From: Saccharibacter floricola DSM 15669
GTDB lineage: Bacteria > Pseudomonadota > Alphaproteobacteria > Acetobacterales > Acetobacteraceae
Length of the DNA stretch: 64,000 nt
Direction: 5' to 3'
Assembly (NCBI RefSeq): GCF_000378165.1
Contig: NZ_KB899336.1
Coordinates: 141,092-205,091, forward strand
Of this stretch, positions 44,301-54,086 are shown piece by piece; the stretch's first letter is position 1; each line of letters begins with the position of its first letter. The notes under the pieces are model-generated. The model did no database searches. It worked only from the letters and a program-made list of their open reading frames with translations, and was not told the origin of the DNA. The position numbers were made by a program, and so were the translations under genes.

Positions 44301-45098
44301 CTAATGTTGGGATCGTTGAGTGCTTTTCGAGGTGTCCTGCGAAGAAGAAGGCTGTGTAGGCAACGCTCCACCATCGTGAGAAGATGACGAGGACGGCACA
44401 ACGGACGCCTGTGATGTCGACGTCGATGCCCCATTATCTTGATGAGATGACGCAGAGGCCTTCACTGGTGCGGATGAAGACGTTCCTCCAGCATGCTGTT
44501 GAACGGGAGTAGCAGCTTTAGGCTGCACATCACGCGATGAGCCCCCTGCTGGCTCTGTCTTGGAATGGTCTACAGACTCACTCACAACACGACATGAAAC
44601 CGACATATCATCACGATCAACCCGAGAGAATGTCGCTTCATCCCCTTGTGTCGCCCATGAATAGCGATCGGCCACATATTTAGCCCCAGACCCCGATATG
44701 ACATTCGCCATGGCCAGCATATTTCCGTCCACGGGGAGCACAGCCAGCGCTGTCATATCCGCATTAAGATACGACACCATAAAATGCCCGCCTTCAGGGA
44801 GAGATTTAAGCAAGTCTTTCCCTCCATGCTCATCTTTCTTATCGTTATCTGTGCAATGATAGATCACATCCTGACGGTTCGAGGCTTCACCATGATGAAG
44901 CGGCACCATCATCACCCCATTAGGCGAGCTCTTCTCCTGATGGGCAGAGGACTGTTGGGCAGAGGACTGTTGGGCAGAGGACTGTTGGGCAGAGGACTGT
45001 TGGGCAGCATAAGCGCATCCAGCACTTCCCACCAGAAGAGCAAGCCCCATAGGTGCACAACCCATCAAAAATGGTGCTTTCATACGTCCCCTTTTCAC
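44301..45098 (-). CDS. Secreted low-complexity protein with QQSSA repeats
   Basis: I do not recognise this 265-residue protein. It has a signal peptide-like N-terminus (MGLALLVGSAGCAYA, then AQQ). Immediately after this come four tandem QSSAQ-type pentads and a folded central region (about 60–165) containing DVIYHCTDNDKKDE, LPEGGHFMVSYLNADMTALAVLP and KYVADRYSWATQGDEATFSR. The latter resembles the MliC/YbaY-style small β-barrel core of lysozyme inhibitors ('Y.C.dg..', 'Y..g....W'), a weak resemblance only. The tail is a Ser/Gln-rich disordered stretch. It starts four bases inside the upstream glycosyltransferase end, so it may be co-transcribed. Confidence 0.6.
   Translation of the reverse strand: MKRGRMKAPFLMGCAPMGLALLVGSAGCAYAAQQSSAQQSSAQQSSAQQSSAHQEKSSPNGVMMVPLHHGEASNRQDVIYHCTDNDKKDEHGGKDLLKSLPEGGHFMVSYLNADMTALAVLPVDGNMLAMANVISGSGAKYVADRYSWATQGDEATFSRVDRDDMSVSCRVVSESVDHSKTEPAGGSSRDVQPKAATPVQQHAGGTSSSAPVKASASSHQDNGASTSTSQASVVPSSSSSHDGGALPTQPSSSQDTSKSTQRSQH
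44941..45007. repeat. 15-bp tandem repeat, 4.5 copies
   Basis: The unit TGGGCAGAGGACTGT is repeated four times exactly (44941–45000), followed by a partial TGGGCAG. It is in frame with the overlapping gene and encodes QQSSA pentads on the minus strand. Identical copies suggest recent slippage expansion, and the copy number may vary between strains without shifting the frame. Confidence 0.95.
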
Positions 45099-46549
45099 TT
45101 ATCCCAGCTTCCATCACTATGGCGGTACACACCCAGCTGAGAGATCATATCGGCCCAAGCCTGAGCTTTACGCGCTTCATCACACTGATCGGGAGCATGG
45201 CTATTGGCAAAAATCATCCGCGCATCCGCAGCACTCGCCGCCCCGTAATTGGTAAAGAGCACGCGAAACTCAAGATTGGGATAACGCGCAGCAATGGCGT
45301 CAACCAATCGTTTAAAATCAGGCACACGCGTATGAGAAGGGCGATGGCTCCCTTCATAATGAAGCGTCTCCTGCCAATCGCGCACAAAGAGCACACGCTG
45401 TGTCCCATCGCAAAGCTGGTCAAGCTGTGCCAGATAACTCTGATATTCCTGCTTAAGGCGCCCCAGCTGACTATGGAACAGCTCGACACTCGCCCGCTCA
45501 CCGGGGGGAATATCCAAGCAATTATGATAGACAATCAGACTATCGCGACAGCGCAACGCATCGTGATAGCCATAGAGACAATTGGTCGAGAAAAGATCGC
45601 GAAAATCCGTCTCAAATAAAGCAATCAAACTGTGAAAAGGCGCCATAAAGCCGTCAAAAAGCCGCGACCCCGTTTCACCAAAAACCTGCTCTAAATACTG
45701 GGAGATTTTCTCACTTCCACCCAACGAAACAACCGCATCAAAACCGTTATCACTCGGCTGTGTTGCAGGTGTTGGACGATTCAAAGCAGCTTCCATTTCT
45801 TCGCGAAATAGAAACATCTGCTCATCAGAGCGCCATGGGGCCCGATAAAGCAGCTCATGTTGAATCTGCCGATGCAGCTCAACATTGCGGTGCACACATT
45901 CCGGTGTTCCATGCGATTCAGACGGCAATGTCTCCAGCCCGCCACGCAAAAAGAACACTTGGCCCCGTTCCGGCGTTCTAAATTGTGGCAAACCACCATA
46001 CCCCGCTCTTAGAAAGCGATGTGTATGCTCCACATGTTCTTCACCATATTTCTCGAAGCGAACCTCAAGATAGCCGACAAAATCAAGCGCGCGTGCATGA
46101 TAACCGACACAATACGCTTGATGCATCGGCGCAATGTAAGGATCAGCCGCGGTACCAGCACCTGAAGAAACGTCGTTATCAATCTCAAGCGTAATTTCAG
46201 GCATATGATTGATATGGCCATAGGCCTCAACAGCCTCAATCCACTGTTTTTCCCACCCGAACACGCATGGGCGACAATCATCTTCAAACACTAAGATAAC
46301 ATCGCACTGCTTTTCTTCTTTAAGCCACCAGATCGCCCGGTTACGGTTCCAAGCGATCCCGCGATTATCACCGGTTATGTAAGGGACGTGCAGACGCTCC
46401 AGCAAAGATGGCGTACCATCATGGGAGCCATCATCAGCAACGACCAACTCAAAAGGATGTTGGGTAAAGGTGCGCAGTGCTTCCACACATTGCCGCACAG
46501 TATCCTTCCGATTGTAGGTGATGACCCCAATACCAAGCTTTATGGCCAC
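45095..46549 (-). CDS. Glycosyltransferase family 2 fused to a DUF1796-like domain
   Basis: The first 250 residues form a GT2 domain: LGIGVITYNRKDTVRQCVEAL, FELVVADDGSHDGTPSLLE, NRGIAWNRNRAIW, and the metal-site VILVFEDDCRP. Residues about 271–484 resemble DUF1796, a papain-like family: VVSLGGSEKISQYLEQVFG, SRLFDGFMAPFHSLIALFE, FRDLF, and late HYEGSHRP and NLEFRVLFTN. The family's usual catalytic Cys after SLG appears to be replaced by Ser/Glu here. The pairing suggests a surface glycan or glycoprotein enzyme with a non-peptidase accessory domain. It overlaps the downstream secreted-protein gene by four bases. Confidence 0.75.
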   Translation of the reverse strand: MAIKLGIGVITYNRKDTVRQCVEALRTFTQHPFELVVADDGSHDGTPSLLERLHVPYITGDNRGIAWNRNRAIWWLKEEKQCDVILVFEDDCRPCVFGWEKQWIEAVEAYGHINHMPEITLEIDNDVSSGAGTAADPYIAPMHQAYCVGYHARALDFVGYLEVRFEKYGEEHVEHTHRFLRAGYGGLPQFRTPERGQVFFLRGGLETLPSESHGTPECVHRNVELHRQIQHELLYRAPWRSDEQMFLFREEMEAALNRPTPATQPSDNGFDAVVSLGGSEKISQYLEQVFGETGSRLFDGFMAPFHSLIALFETDFRDLFSTNCLYGYHDALRCRDSLIVYHNCLDIPPGERASVELFHSQLGRLKQEYQSYLAQLDQLCDGTQRVLFVRDWQETLHYEGSHRPSHTRVPDFKRLVDAIAARYPNLEFRVLFTNYGAASAADARMIFANSHAPDQCDEARKAQAWADMISQLGVYRHSDGSWDK

Positions 46550-46604
46550 GCTTCACTCCCATAACGACCAGTTATGCCCTCATCAGTCCTCAGACCTAAC
46601 ATGT

Positions 46605-47126
46605 TTACCGAGCAGCCGCACGTCTCTGAAACGCCCCTTTCCAAGAAGACGCATTTTGTGTTTTCGGCGGACGCGGCTGGCAGGCCATAAAATAAAGCCC
46701 AATGACAAAAATCACTAAGGATACAAAGTCCAGATCATTCCAGAGCTCATCACCTGATGGTTCACTCACTAAGCACCAACCACTATAGAGCACAAACCCA
46801 ATCCCTATAACGCGCAAACTCCGCATCATAGGGCGCAAAGGGTTCATCATATCCGGGCGAACAAGAGTGCGATAACGCTGAAAACCGAGGAATAAGACAA
46901 GACTGCACAGAAAGCCCAAAACAGACTGCACAACAAGATTGACGCTCACACGATAAAAAAGAAAAGGCACAACAATAGACGCTCCCTGAAAAATCAGAGA
47001 ACCAAGTTGAAAGCTCATTCCCACCGACCAAGACGACCATCCTGCGGGCAGGCGGTCTGCTATCGGTTGGAAAATACCATCAAGCAAAGCACTATCAGCA
47101 CGACGAATCGTCTCTTGCACACTCAC
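46605..47126 (-). CDS. Integral membrane protein of unknown function
   Basis: The 173-residue protein has about four hydrophobic segments: around residues 37–60 (SFQLGSLIFQGASIVVPFLFY), 66–83 (VVQSVLGFLCSLVLFLGF), 107–122 (VIGIGFVLYSGWCLV) and 133–148 (FVSLVIFVIGLYFMA). A cytosolic basic tail ending GAFQRRAAAR follows. No family was recognised. It lies upstream of the GT2-DUF1796 gene in the same direction, separated by about 55 bases, and may belong to the same surface-glycan unit. Confidence 0.65.
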   Translation of the reverse strand: MSVQETIRRADSALLDGIFQPIADRLPAGWSSWSVGMSFQLGSLIFQGASIVVPFLFYRVSVNLVVQSVLGFLCSLVLFLGFQRYRTLVRPDMMNPLRPMMRSLRVIGIGFVLYSGWCLVSEPSGDELWNDLDFVSLVIFVIGLYFMACQPRPPKTQNASSWKGAFQRRAAAR

Positions 47127-47250
47127 TCTTATTTATCCTTTCCACTCATTTCATGGGGTTTCAGCCATAGACAAAGACGGCGTCAAGCTTTTTACTCAGT
47201 TGTACGTTTTTCTTTGACCCACCACTGACGCGCTCATTGCTGGAGGTTGC

Positions 47251-49962
47251 ATGTTCCCCTCTCTTTCCCGTCTGTCACGATGGACGCTCCTTAGTGCGTC
47301 CATTCTCGCCTCTCCGTCACTCGCTTGGGCTCAGCAAACCCCGTCTTCAACACCCACCGCGCCTTCTAGCTCTCCAGATACAGTAGCTCCCCTACGCGCA
47401 ACGCTGCCCAATGGACTACGCGTTGTCATCGTGCGTAACCGTCTCGCACCCGTTGTGCAAACCATGCTGAATTATGAAGTTGGCTCCGCTAATGCGCCCG
47501 CTGGCTTCCCCGGTACAGCCCATGCGCTTGAACATATGATGTTCAATGGCTCGCACACCCTCTCGCGTGATCAACTTTCAACACTCAGCGCACGGCTCGG
47601 CAATGAAGATAACGCTGACACCACCTCTGATGTCACACAATATTATTTCACAGCTCCTGCATCTGACCTTGATATCCTGCTCCGTATTGAAGCAGGCCGT
47701 ATGGAAGGGCTCACTCTCGATGCTAAAGAATGGGCCCATGAAAAGGGCGCTATCGAGCAGGAGGTCTCACGCGATCTTTCCAGCCCTATCTATCGCTATA
47801 TGTCCCAAGTACGAAGCATTCTCTACAAAAATACGCCGTATGAATATGATGCTCTCGGAACGCGCCCCTCTTTTGATGCGACCAACACACATACGCTACG
47901 CCATTTTTACCAAGACTGGTATGCCCCTAATAATGCCGTCCTCATCATTGTAGGCGATGTAGACCCGCAAGAAACCCTTGCCCATGTGCAACGGGCTTTT
48001 GGTCGCATTCCTCCACACGCTCTTCCAGCACGCCCCACCATTAAACCACAATCGGTCACGGCCAAAGACCTCCAACTTCCCACCGATTTACCAATCGGCC
48101 TCACAACCATGGCATGGCGGATGCCGAGCCAGCGTGACCCACGTTATGCCGCCGCTACGTTACTCTCCGATGTCTTAGCAAGCGAACGTGGACAGCTTTT
48201 TGCCCTCGTGCCCCAAGGCCAAGCCCTTGAAACAGGCTTCATGTACTCCCCAGAAGCACAAGGAGGCATTGCCACGGCCTATGCAGGCTTCCCTAAAGGC
48301 AGCAATCCCGCAGCCCTTAAAGCGGCAATGGCGCGTATTTTAGAGGATTACCGCCAACATGGCCTTCCAGAAGAGCTGATTGAAGCAGCACGACAACGCG
48401 AAATTGCGGCTCTGGAATTTAACGCCAACAGTATTTCAGGCTTAGCAGAGAGCTGGTCACAAGCCGTAGCAATACAACATCTTAACAGCCCAGAAGATAT
48501 GATCGCCGCGTTCCGTTCTGTGCGTAAAAGCGACATTGACGCCCTCGCTCGCCAATGGCTGAACCCTAAAAATGCGGTTAGCGCAACACTCACCCCTAGT
48601 GATTCCGGCAAACCCATTGCTGATAAGGGCTTTGGTGGAACAGAAACTCTGACCTCTCCCCCTAGCCGTGCGGTCACCTTGCCCGACTGGGCCCAGAAAG
48701 CCTTGGCTCGGTTAACCCTTCCGCCCAATGCCCCTCAACCTGTCAGCACGGTCTTGCCCAATGGGTTACGTCTGCTTGTTCAGCCTGAGCATGTCAGTCA
48801 TACGGTTGAGCTTTTTGGCACCATTCGGCAAAATCCTGCTTTAGAGCAACCTCATGGGAAGGAAGGAGTTGCAGGACTAACCGATTCTCTCTTCCTTTAC
48901 GGAAGCCACAGCCACGACCGACTTGCTCTCGCAAGCGCGCTTGACGCTCTGTCAGCCGATGAGAACGCCGGTTCATCCTTCAGCCTCAGCGCATTAAGCT
49001 CCAAATTCCATGATGGGCTCACATTGTTAGCTGACCATGAACGTGACCCAGCCTTCCCGCAAAAAGCATTCGACATTACACGCGAGCAAGAAGCACAAGC
49101 CCAATTCGGAACCTTACAATCTCCGGGCTATCATTTCGGCCGTGCCGTACGCCGTGCGCTTGTCCCCCCAACAGACCCCACCTTGCGTGAAGCGTCACCG
49201 GCGGGCATTCGCGCTCTCACACGGGATGATGTCCTTGCTTATTATCGCACGACCTACCGTCCAGACCTGACGACAATTGTCGTCATCGGTGATATTACGC
49301 CTGAAAAAGCACGTGCTGAAATTGAACGAACCTTTGGCTCGTGGAAAGCGACGGGACCAAAACCACAGCTTGATCTCCCCAGCCTTCCTGAAAGTAAGCC
49401 CTCTCAAGCTGTGATTGCCGACCCCGGCCGCTCACAAGATAAAGTCACACTGGCTGAAACCTTGGCCCTGACCGTTCAACATCCAGACCGCCATGCGCTT
49501 GCTGTTGGGAATGAAATTCTTGGTGATGGTTTTTCATCACGTCTTATGCAAGACCTCCGCGTACGCACCGGCTATGTTTACGGTGTTGGTAGCGGCATTA
49601 GCTATTCCCGCACGCGCACAAGCTTCTCCATTACCTTCGGTGCAGACCCTTCTAAAGTCAGCAAAGCACAGAAACGCGCCCTTGAGGATGTCCAATCCCT
49701 CCGCACAACCCCTGTCTCAGCCGAAACACTCGACCTCGCAAAAGCAACCTTGCTACGCGGCCAACCGATGGGACGAGCAAGCTTTAGCAGTCTTGCTGGC
49801 ACATGGCTTGGGCTGATCTCCCTTGACCTACCTCTTGATACACCAGACCAATCAGCGCGTGCCATTTATACAATGACACCACAACACGTGCAGGAAGCCT
49901 TCTCTCGTTGGGTACGCCCTGCCGATATGGCACGCATTATTCTTGGGCCAAAGCCACAATAA
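47251..49962 (+). CDS. M16-family zinc metalloprotease (two-domain, secreted)
   Basis: The 903-residue protein has a signal peptide ([17 protein letters not shown]) and two pitrilysin-type halves. The first half carries the inverted zinc motif [11 protein letters not shown] (HxxEH, about residues 92–96) and the downstream Glu in [13 protein letters not shown]. The second half (from about 490) has [13 protein letters not shown], then lacks HxxEH ([14 protein letters not shown]), as expected for the inactive half of the fold. [13 protein letters not shown] and [14 protein letters not shown] are the matching strand motifs. It likely degrades peptides in the periplasm. It diverges from the membrane-protein gene. 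Confidence 0.92.
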   Translation: MFPSLSRLSRWTLLSASILASPSLAWAQQTPSSTPTAPSSSPDTVAPLRATLPNGLRVVIVRNRLAPVVQTMLNYEVGSANAPAGFPGTAHALEHMMFNGSHTLSRDQLSTLSARLGNEDNADTTSDVTQYYFTAPASDLDILLRIEAGRMEGLTLDAKEWAHEKGAIEQEVSRDLSSPIYRYMSQVRSILYKNTPYEYDALGTRPSFDATNTHTLRHFYQDWYAPNNAVLIIVGDVDPQETLAHVQRAFGRIPPHALPARPTIKPQSVTAKDLQLPTDLPIGLTTMAWRMPSQRDPRYAAATLLSDVLASERGQLFALVPQGQALETGFMYSPEAQGGIATAYAGFPKGSNPAALKAAMARILEDYRQHGLPEELIEAARQREIAALEFNANSISGLAESWSQAVAIQHLNSPEDMIAAFRSVRKSDIDALARQWLNPKNAVSATLTPSDSGKPIADKGFGGTETLTSPPSRAVTLPDWAQKALARLTLPPNAPQPVSTVLPNGLRLLVQPEHVSHTVELFGTIRQNPALEQPHGKEGVAGLTDSLFLYGSHSHDRLALASALDALSADENAGSSFSLSALSSKFHDGLTLLADHERDPAFPQKAFDITREQEAQAQFGTLQSPGYHFGRAVRRALVPPTDPTLREASPAGIRALTRDDVLAYYRTTYRPDLTTIVVIGDITPEKARAEIERTFGSWKATGPKPQLDLPSLPESKPSQAVIADPGRSQDKVTLAETLALTVQHPDRHALAVGNEILGDGFSSRLMQDLRVRTGYVYGVGSGISYSRTRTSFSITFGADPSKVSKAQKRALEDVQSLRTTPVSAETLDLAKATLLRGQPMGRASFSSLAGTWLGLISLDLPLDTPDQSARAIYTMTPQHVQEAFSRWVRPADMARIILGPKPQ

Positions 49963-49972
49963 CGCTCCCATC

Positions 49973-50004
49973 AAAAAAGCCTTCCCACATTTTGTGGGAA
50001 GGCT
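49973..50004 (-). terminator. Terminator of the CgeB-like gene
   Basis: AGCCTTCCCACA (49978–49989) and TGTGGGAAGGCT (49993–50004) form a perfect 12-pair stem with a TTT loop. On the minus strand it is followed by TTTTTT, so it ends transcription of the glycosyltransferase genes on that strand. It also lies 15 bases after the plus-strand protease stop. Confidence 0.9.
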
Positions 50005-50031
50005 CCATCAACGCTTAAAACTCACAAACCA

Positions 50032-51033
50032 TTACGACGGTTGAGGCAATAATTTCTCACTCTGTAAATACTCAACTACACGTTGAAGCCGATGTTTATA
50101 GAGATGTTCCTTCTGCGTACGCTCCTGAGCTTTCCGTGCCATCGCCAAACGCTTTTCATCATCATAAAGATATGTATCAATCAACGTTTCAAAATCCCGT
50201 CGATTTGAAAACACAGGGATCTCGTCCGCCCCATAATAACGGCGCAATTCATACGTCTCTTCATGAAATGCTTGGAAGGCCCCCGCAAGAGCCGCCTCAA
50301 ACGTACGTGGGCCCGGCGTTGAAGGCGCAATCATAAAGCGTTTATTCTCAAAATGCAGAGAACGGCCTAAGTTCAGCACAATCTTCGACCGGCTATAGAG
50401 CTCAATCAGCTCCTTCTTTTCAATACGGGCATCGGAAAAGCCAATCCCCATATCTCCCCATCCCGGGCCAATAAAGCGCGTATTCAGCTTTTCCAGGACA
50501 GGCATGAGATTACGCGCAACTTCTTTACGCGAACTAAAGGCCACACCGCAGAAAAGCACATCAATCGTTTTTTCAGTACGATCATTAAACGGCACATAAT
50601 GCAATTTAGGACAAGCGCCCAGCGGTAGATGCACCACCCGATCACGCTGATAAAAATGATGCCCCCAGCGATCGCAAGAGAAAATCACATCGAAATCATA
50701 AGCGATTTGATAGTTCGCATCCTGCTCATAGGGGTCTTCCGTTGCCCAAAACGCTGTCGTCGCGCCATGTTTCTTCGCCTCACGGGACACTTCTCCATAG
50801 TACGTGCTCTCAGGCAAATAAGACCCCATCGCAAAAACCAGCACAGGCTTTAATAGACGGATTGATGCAGCAGCTGAGGAAATATCAACAGAGGTGACGT
50901 TACCCTCACCAAAGCAGGCTTCAAGACCATCTTTAATCGTCTTGCGCACCTGCGCATTCGCGTGGCTTTCATAGCGTCCACCACTGCACAATAAAACATG
51001 CCCCATGGCTTTAGGCCCTGTCTCTGCTGTCAT
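50032..51033 (-). CDS. CgeB-like glycosyltransferase
   Basis: The 333-residue protein resembles CgeB/DUF3880-type glycosyltransferases. It opens with GHVLLCSGGRYESHANAQVR, then FWATEDPYEQDANYQIAYDFDVIFSCD (given in part), followed by VVHLPLGACPKLHY and DVLFCGVAFSSRKEVARNLM. The sugar-nucleotide-binding C-terminal half contains KKELIELYSRSKIVLNLG and APSTPGPRTFEAALAGAFQ. The acceptor is unknown. It is the last gene of a set of three large glycosyltransferase genes on this strand, 64 bases after the next one, and is followed by a strong terminator. The N-terminal part of the 1117-residue protein is a related domain. Confidence 0.85.
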   Translation of the reverse strand: MTAETGPKAMGHVLLCSGGRYESHANAQVRKTIKDGLEACFGEGNVTSVDISSAAASIRLLKPVLVFAMGSYLPESTYYGEVSREAKKHGATTAFWATEDPYEQDANYQIAYDFDVIFSCDRWGHHFYQRDRVVHLPLGACPKLHYVPFNDRTEKTIDVLFCGVAFSSRKEVARNLMPVLEKLNTRFIGPGWGDMGIGFSDARIEKKELIELYSRSKIVLNLGRSLHFENKRFMIAPSTPGPRTFEAALAGAFQAFHEETYELRRYYGADEIPVFSNRRDFETLIDTYLYDDEKRLAMARKAQERTQKEHLYKHRLQRVVEYLQSEKLLPQPS

Positions 51034-51097
51034 ATGCTTACTTCCCGCCTCATCAAGTCCGTGCCGTCAACCGGTTAAATCGTCCGCCTCTTTTTGG

Positions 51098-54079
51098 TCA
51101 AGCAAAAGAAGCTGTCATGATATCCGCTAGGCGTTTCTTAAAAGCAGCTGGATCAACATCCCGCTTTACCGACGCTAAGGCACCCTCTCTAAGATGATGC
51201 CACAAATCCCGATCATCATACAGTCTTCTCACCGCAGACGCGAAATGCTCAGGAGCCTCTGAAGAAGCCGTCAGCAAGGCCTCTCCATTAGCCCACCCCA
51301 CCTGTTCACCCAAGAGGGACGTCGCCACAATCGGAAGACCATAAGCTGCCGCTTCATGGAGCTTAAAGGGTAGACCACCAGCAAAACGCGTCGGTGCGAC
51401 AAAAACACGATGTCGATCAAACAACGGTGCCAAATCCTCAACCGCGCCTATAATATCCACGCGCGGATGCCGCGCAAGAGGTGTCATATCCACCCAAGGG
51501 GGCACATACCCCGCAATGCGTAACACGACATCATCAGCCAGGCCATCAAGATGGGGCATCACCTCCCTGACAAACCACATCATACTGTCATAATTCGGTG
51601 ATGTTTCACTGTGCATCGCCCCTAAGAAGAGGATATCCTTACGCTCTTCAAAAGACCGTACCGTTGGATGCGGCTTCATGCTATGGCCTAATACGGACAC
51701 ATTGGGATAGCCAGCCCGCCGAACAAGTGCTGCATCTTGCTCAGTAACCGCAACAACCTGCTGGCAATAATGCGCGCTTTGAAGCTCTTCTTTTAAAAGC
51801 GTATCAAGACTTTCCCGAGGCTCTTTACCGTCAACAATTTTTTCTTGCAAAAGTGTCCGTGGCGCTGCCACCACCTCTGTATCCAGCACCGATCCACACC
51901 GGAAGAGAAACCGGCTAGCTTCGCTCAAAATAGGCAATAAACGCGTCATATTATGTGTGCGGCCAATCCAGAGAAGATCATAATAGCCAGCACGCTCTTC
52001 TAGAAAATGCCCCAGCGTGGACATATCCTGCTCGCAAGCCAGCTCAACAGTCTCTGGGAATTCCCGATACAGAAGGAAGCTTTCCTCCTGAACGGGAAGA
52101 ACCGGATAAACGGTAACATGATACCCCAACGCTACCATAGCGCAGATAATATCGTTGGATCGCACATAACCCGACCCTAACCCCCGCAAAGGCATACGAT
52201 CTTCAATAAACAAGACGCGCTTACGGTCAGAACGGCGACGCTCACGCCCAAGCAGCGCATTACGCACATGGGGCGGCTGCTGATGGCGCAAAAACTCCTG
52301 ATGTGTCTGGGCAAATACACGCCAATGTTTCTGGATCAGGTTATGAGAGCCGGCATGACCTGAGCTTCCAAATTCGAGATGCTCAACCACAACGGAGGGG
52401 TCATACACTATCCGCGCGCCAATCTGTCCTAAGCGGACGCATAGATCTGTATCTTCAAAATAAGCTGGAAGGTAGCGTTTATCATACCCTCCTAAACGCC
52501 GTACCAGCCCTGTCCGCACGAGCAAAAAGGCTGCCGAACCGTAATCAACCTCTCGGACAAAATTCGCTTCTGGCAAATTAGGATCATCTTGGCGGCGATA
52601 GCCATAAGTCGCACCATCGCGCCAAATAATAGAGCCCGCCTCCTGCAAATAAAGATTTGAGCGTATAAGTTTCGCGGCAACAGCGCCCGTTTCCTCATGC
52701 TTATAAAGACGTTCCAACGCATGTGGCAGAGCATCTGGATACAATCTTAGATCATTATTCAGGTATAAAATGGCGGGGGCTTTTACATAGGCCAGCCCCA
52801 CATTACACCCCGTCAAATAACCGATATTGGCACGAGAACGTATAATATCCGCCCCATGAACAAGCTTATCAATCTGAGATGTTTCATCAGAAGAGCCTGA
52901 ATCGACTAAGATCAGCTGGATCGACCCACGGTAGTTCGCCCGTAAGGATAAAAGGGCCTGCATGGTCAGAGCAATTTGATTATGCACCACCATAATCACA
53001 CTGACTTCCGGCATCCCCTGCACGCTAAAATCAAGCGGAGAGCGCGCCGTACTCGCCAACAACGCCTCGGCTTCTCGTTTAAAAAGAACGCGTGACTGGC
53101 TCTCCTCAATTTCGGGCGCATTCTCTCCCGTTGGGCCAGCATAGCCCTGACGTTCAGCCACAAAACGCGCAAATGCACTGTCAAACAGTCCATTGTCACA
53201 TTGGGAACGCACAAGGAGATTACGGCTATACGCGGCTAACTCAATCCCTTCTTCTGGAACACGCCCCTCATGAGCACCATAGTAGACAAAATGCTCATAG
53301 CCGTTACGAAATTTTCCCGCTTCTAGCGTGGGAAGAATATCGGGAGAATGTTCAAGATAGTATTCTTCGCAGAAGAAAGGCAGCGGATTGTAACGCCGTG
53401 GCGTGTCATTCGTAAAATAATGATGCAGGGCGTTCGCATAACGTCCCTCCTCAATCCCTCGCTGCACATCCGGGTAAGTCTGCCCATACCAAACCGGATC
53501 AAAATACCATGAAATAGGCGCAGCATCAGCTATTATAGACGGTAACACAAGCCAAGACGCCAGCAATCCTTCATCCCCGAAATAATCCGGGTACCGCGCC
53601 GCCATGTCACGGCAAAGGCGTATGTCCACAAAGGGGCTCCCTTGGAAGCCGCGCCTTTCGCCAATTTCTAGGTAATGATCATACCCGTTCCACAGGCCGT
53701 CTTTTTGCAAAGAAAACTCTGTTAAGGATGGATGGCGCCGCCGGTAATAATGCTCGTCAAACAGCCAATGCGGCGCGTAGGTTTTATACCCTTCTGCACA
53801 ATAATGCTCAAAACCAGACCGCCATGTCTGGTTGATAAGGGCACGATGAACATCGCTATGAGTGTCGCGATACCAGACTTCATCAAAATACCGGTTGGGG
53901 GAGTGCCCATACAGGCACCCCACCTCCCGATAGAAGAGTTCAGGATCATCATAGCCCTTCTCTTCCATCCAAGAGGTAACTTCCGGGTAGCGCAACACAT
54001 ACCACGCACGCTCAAAGATCAACCAGCGCGGCTGACGAGCACCTCTTGGGTCTTCAGACGAGCTAGATGACATAGACAT
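51098..54079 (-). CDS. Multidomain glycosyltransferase: N-terminal repeats, GT2 and GT4
   Basis: The 993-residue protein has an N-terminal region of five related segments (about residues 22–273), such as FDEVWYRDTHSDVHRAL, FDPVWYGQTYPDVQRGI and FCEEYYLEHSPDILPTL. A GT2 domain follows (about 357–590: PEVSVIMVVHNQIALTMQALL, LVDSGSSDETS, YLNNDLRLYPDALPHAL and YFEDTDLCVRLGQIG). The C-terminal part (about 625–990) reads as a GT4-like domain with KDILFLGAMHSE and KLHEAAAYGLPIVATSLLGEQVGW (given in part). It probably adds two different sugars to a surface glycan. It starts seven bases after the gene upstream. Confidence 0.85.
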   Translation of the reverse strand: MSMSSSSSEDPRGARQPRWLIFERAWYVLRYPEVTSWMEEKGYDDPELFYREVGCLYGHSPNRYFDEVWYRDTHSDVHRALINQTWRSGFEHYCAEGYKTYAPHWLFDEHYYRRRHPSLTEFSLQKDGLWNGYDHYLEIGERRGFQGSPFVDIRLCRDMAARYPDYFGDEGLLASWLVLPSIIADAAPISWYFDPVWYGQTYPDVQRGIEEGRYANALHHYFTNDTPRRYNPLPFFCEEYYLEHSPDILPTLEAGKFRNGYEHFVYYGAHEGRVPEEGIELAAYSRNLLVRSQCDNGLFDSAFARFVAERQGYAGPTGENAPEIEESQSRVLFKREAEALLASTARSPLDFSVQGMPEVSVIMVVHNQIALTMQALLSLRANYRGSIQLILVDSGSSDETSQIDKLVHGADIIRSRANIGYLTGCNVGLAYVKAPAILYLNNDLRLYPDALPHALERLYKHEETGAVAAKLIRSNLYLQEAGSIIWRDGATYGYRRQDDPNLPEANFVREVDYGSAAFLLVRTGLVRRLGGYDKRYLPAYFEDTDLCVRLGQIGARIVYDPSVVVEHLEFGSSGHAGSHNLIQKHWRVFAQTHQEFLRHQQPPHVRNALLGRERRRSDRKRVLFIEDRMPLRGLGSGYVRSNDIICAMVALGYHVTVYPVLPVQEESFLLYREFPETVELACEQDMSTLGHFLEERAGYYDLLWIGRTHNMTRLLPILSEASRFLFRCGSVLDTEVVAAPRTLLQEKIVDGKEPRESLDTLLKEELQSAHYCQQVVAVTEQDAALVRRAGYPNVSVLGHSMKPHPTVRSFEERKDILFLGAMHSETSPNYDSMMWFVREVMPHLDGLADDVVLRIAGYVPPWVDMTPLARHPRVDIIGAVEDLAPLFDRHRVFVAPTRFAGGLPFKLHEAAAYGLPIVATSLLGEQVGWANGEALLTASSEAPEHFASAVRRLYDDRDLWHHLREGALASVKRDVDPAAFKKRLADIMTASFA

Positions 54080-54086
54080 AGCCGAC

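Noticed and set aside
44941-45007. Possible CRISPR array
   Set aside because: The 15-bp units are directly adjacent with no spacers and are in a coding frame, so they are a tandem coding repeat.
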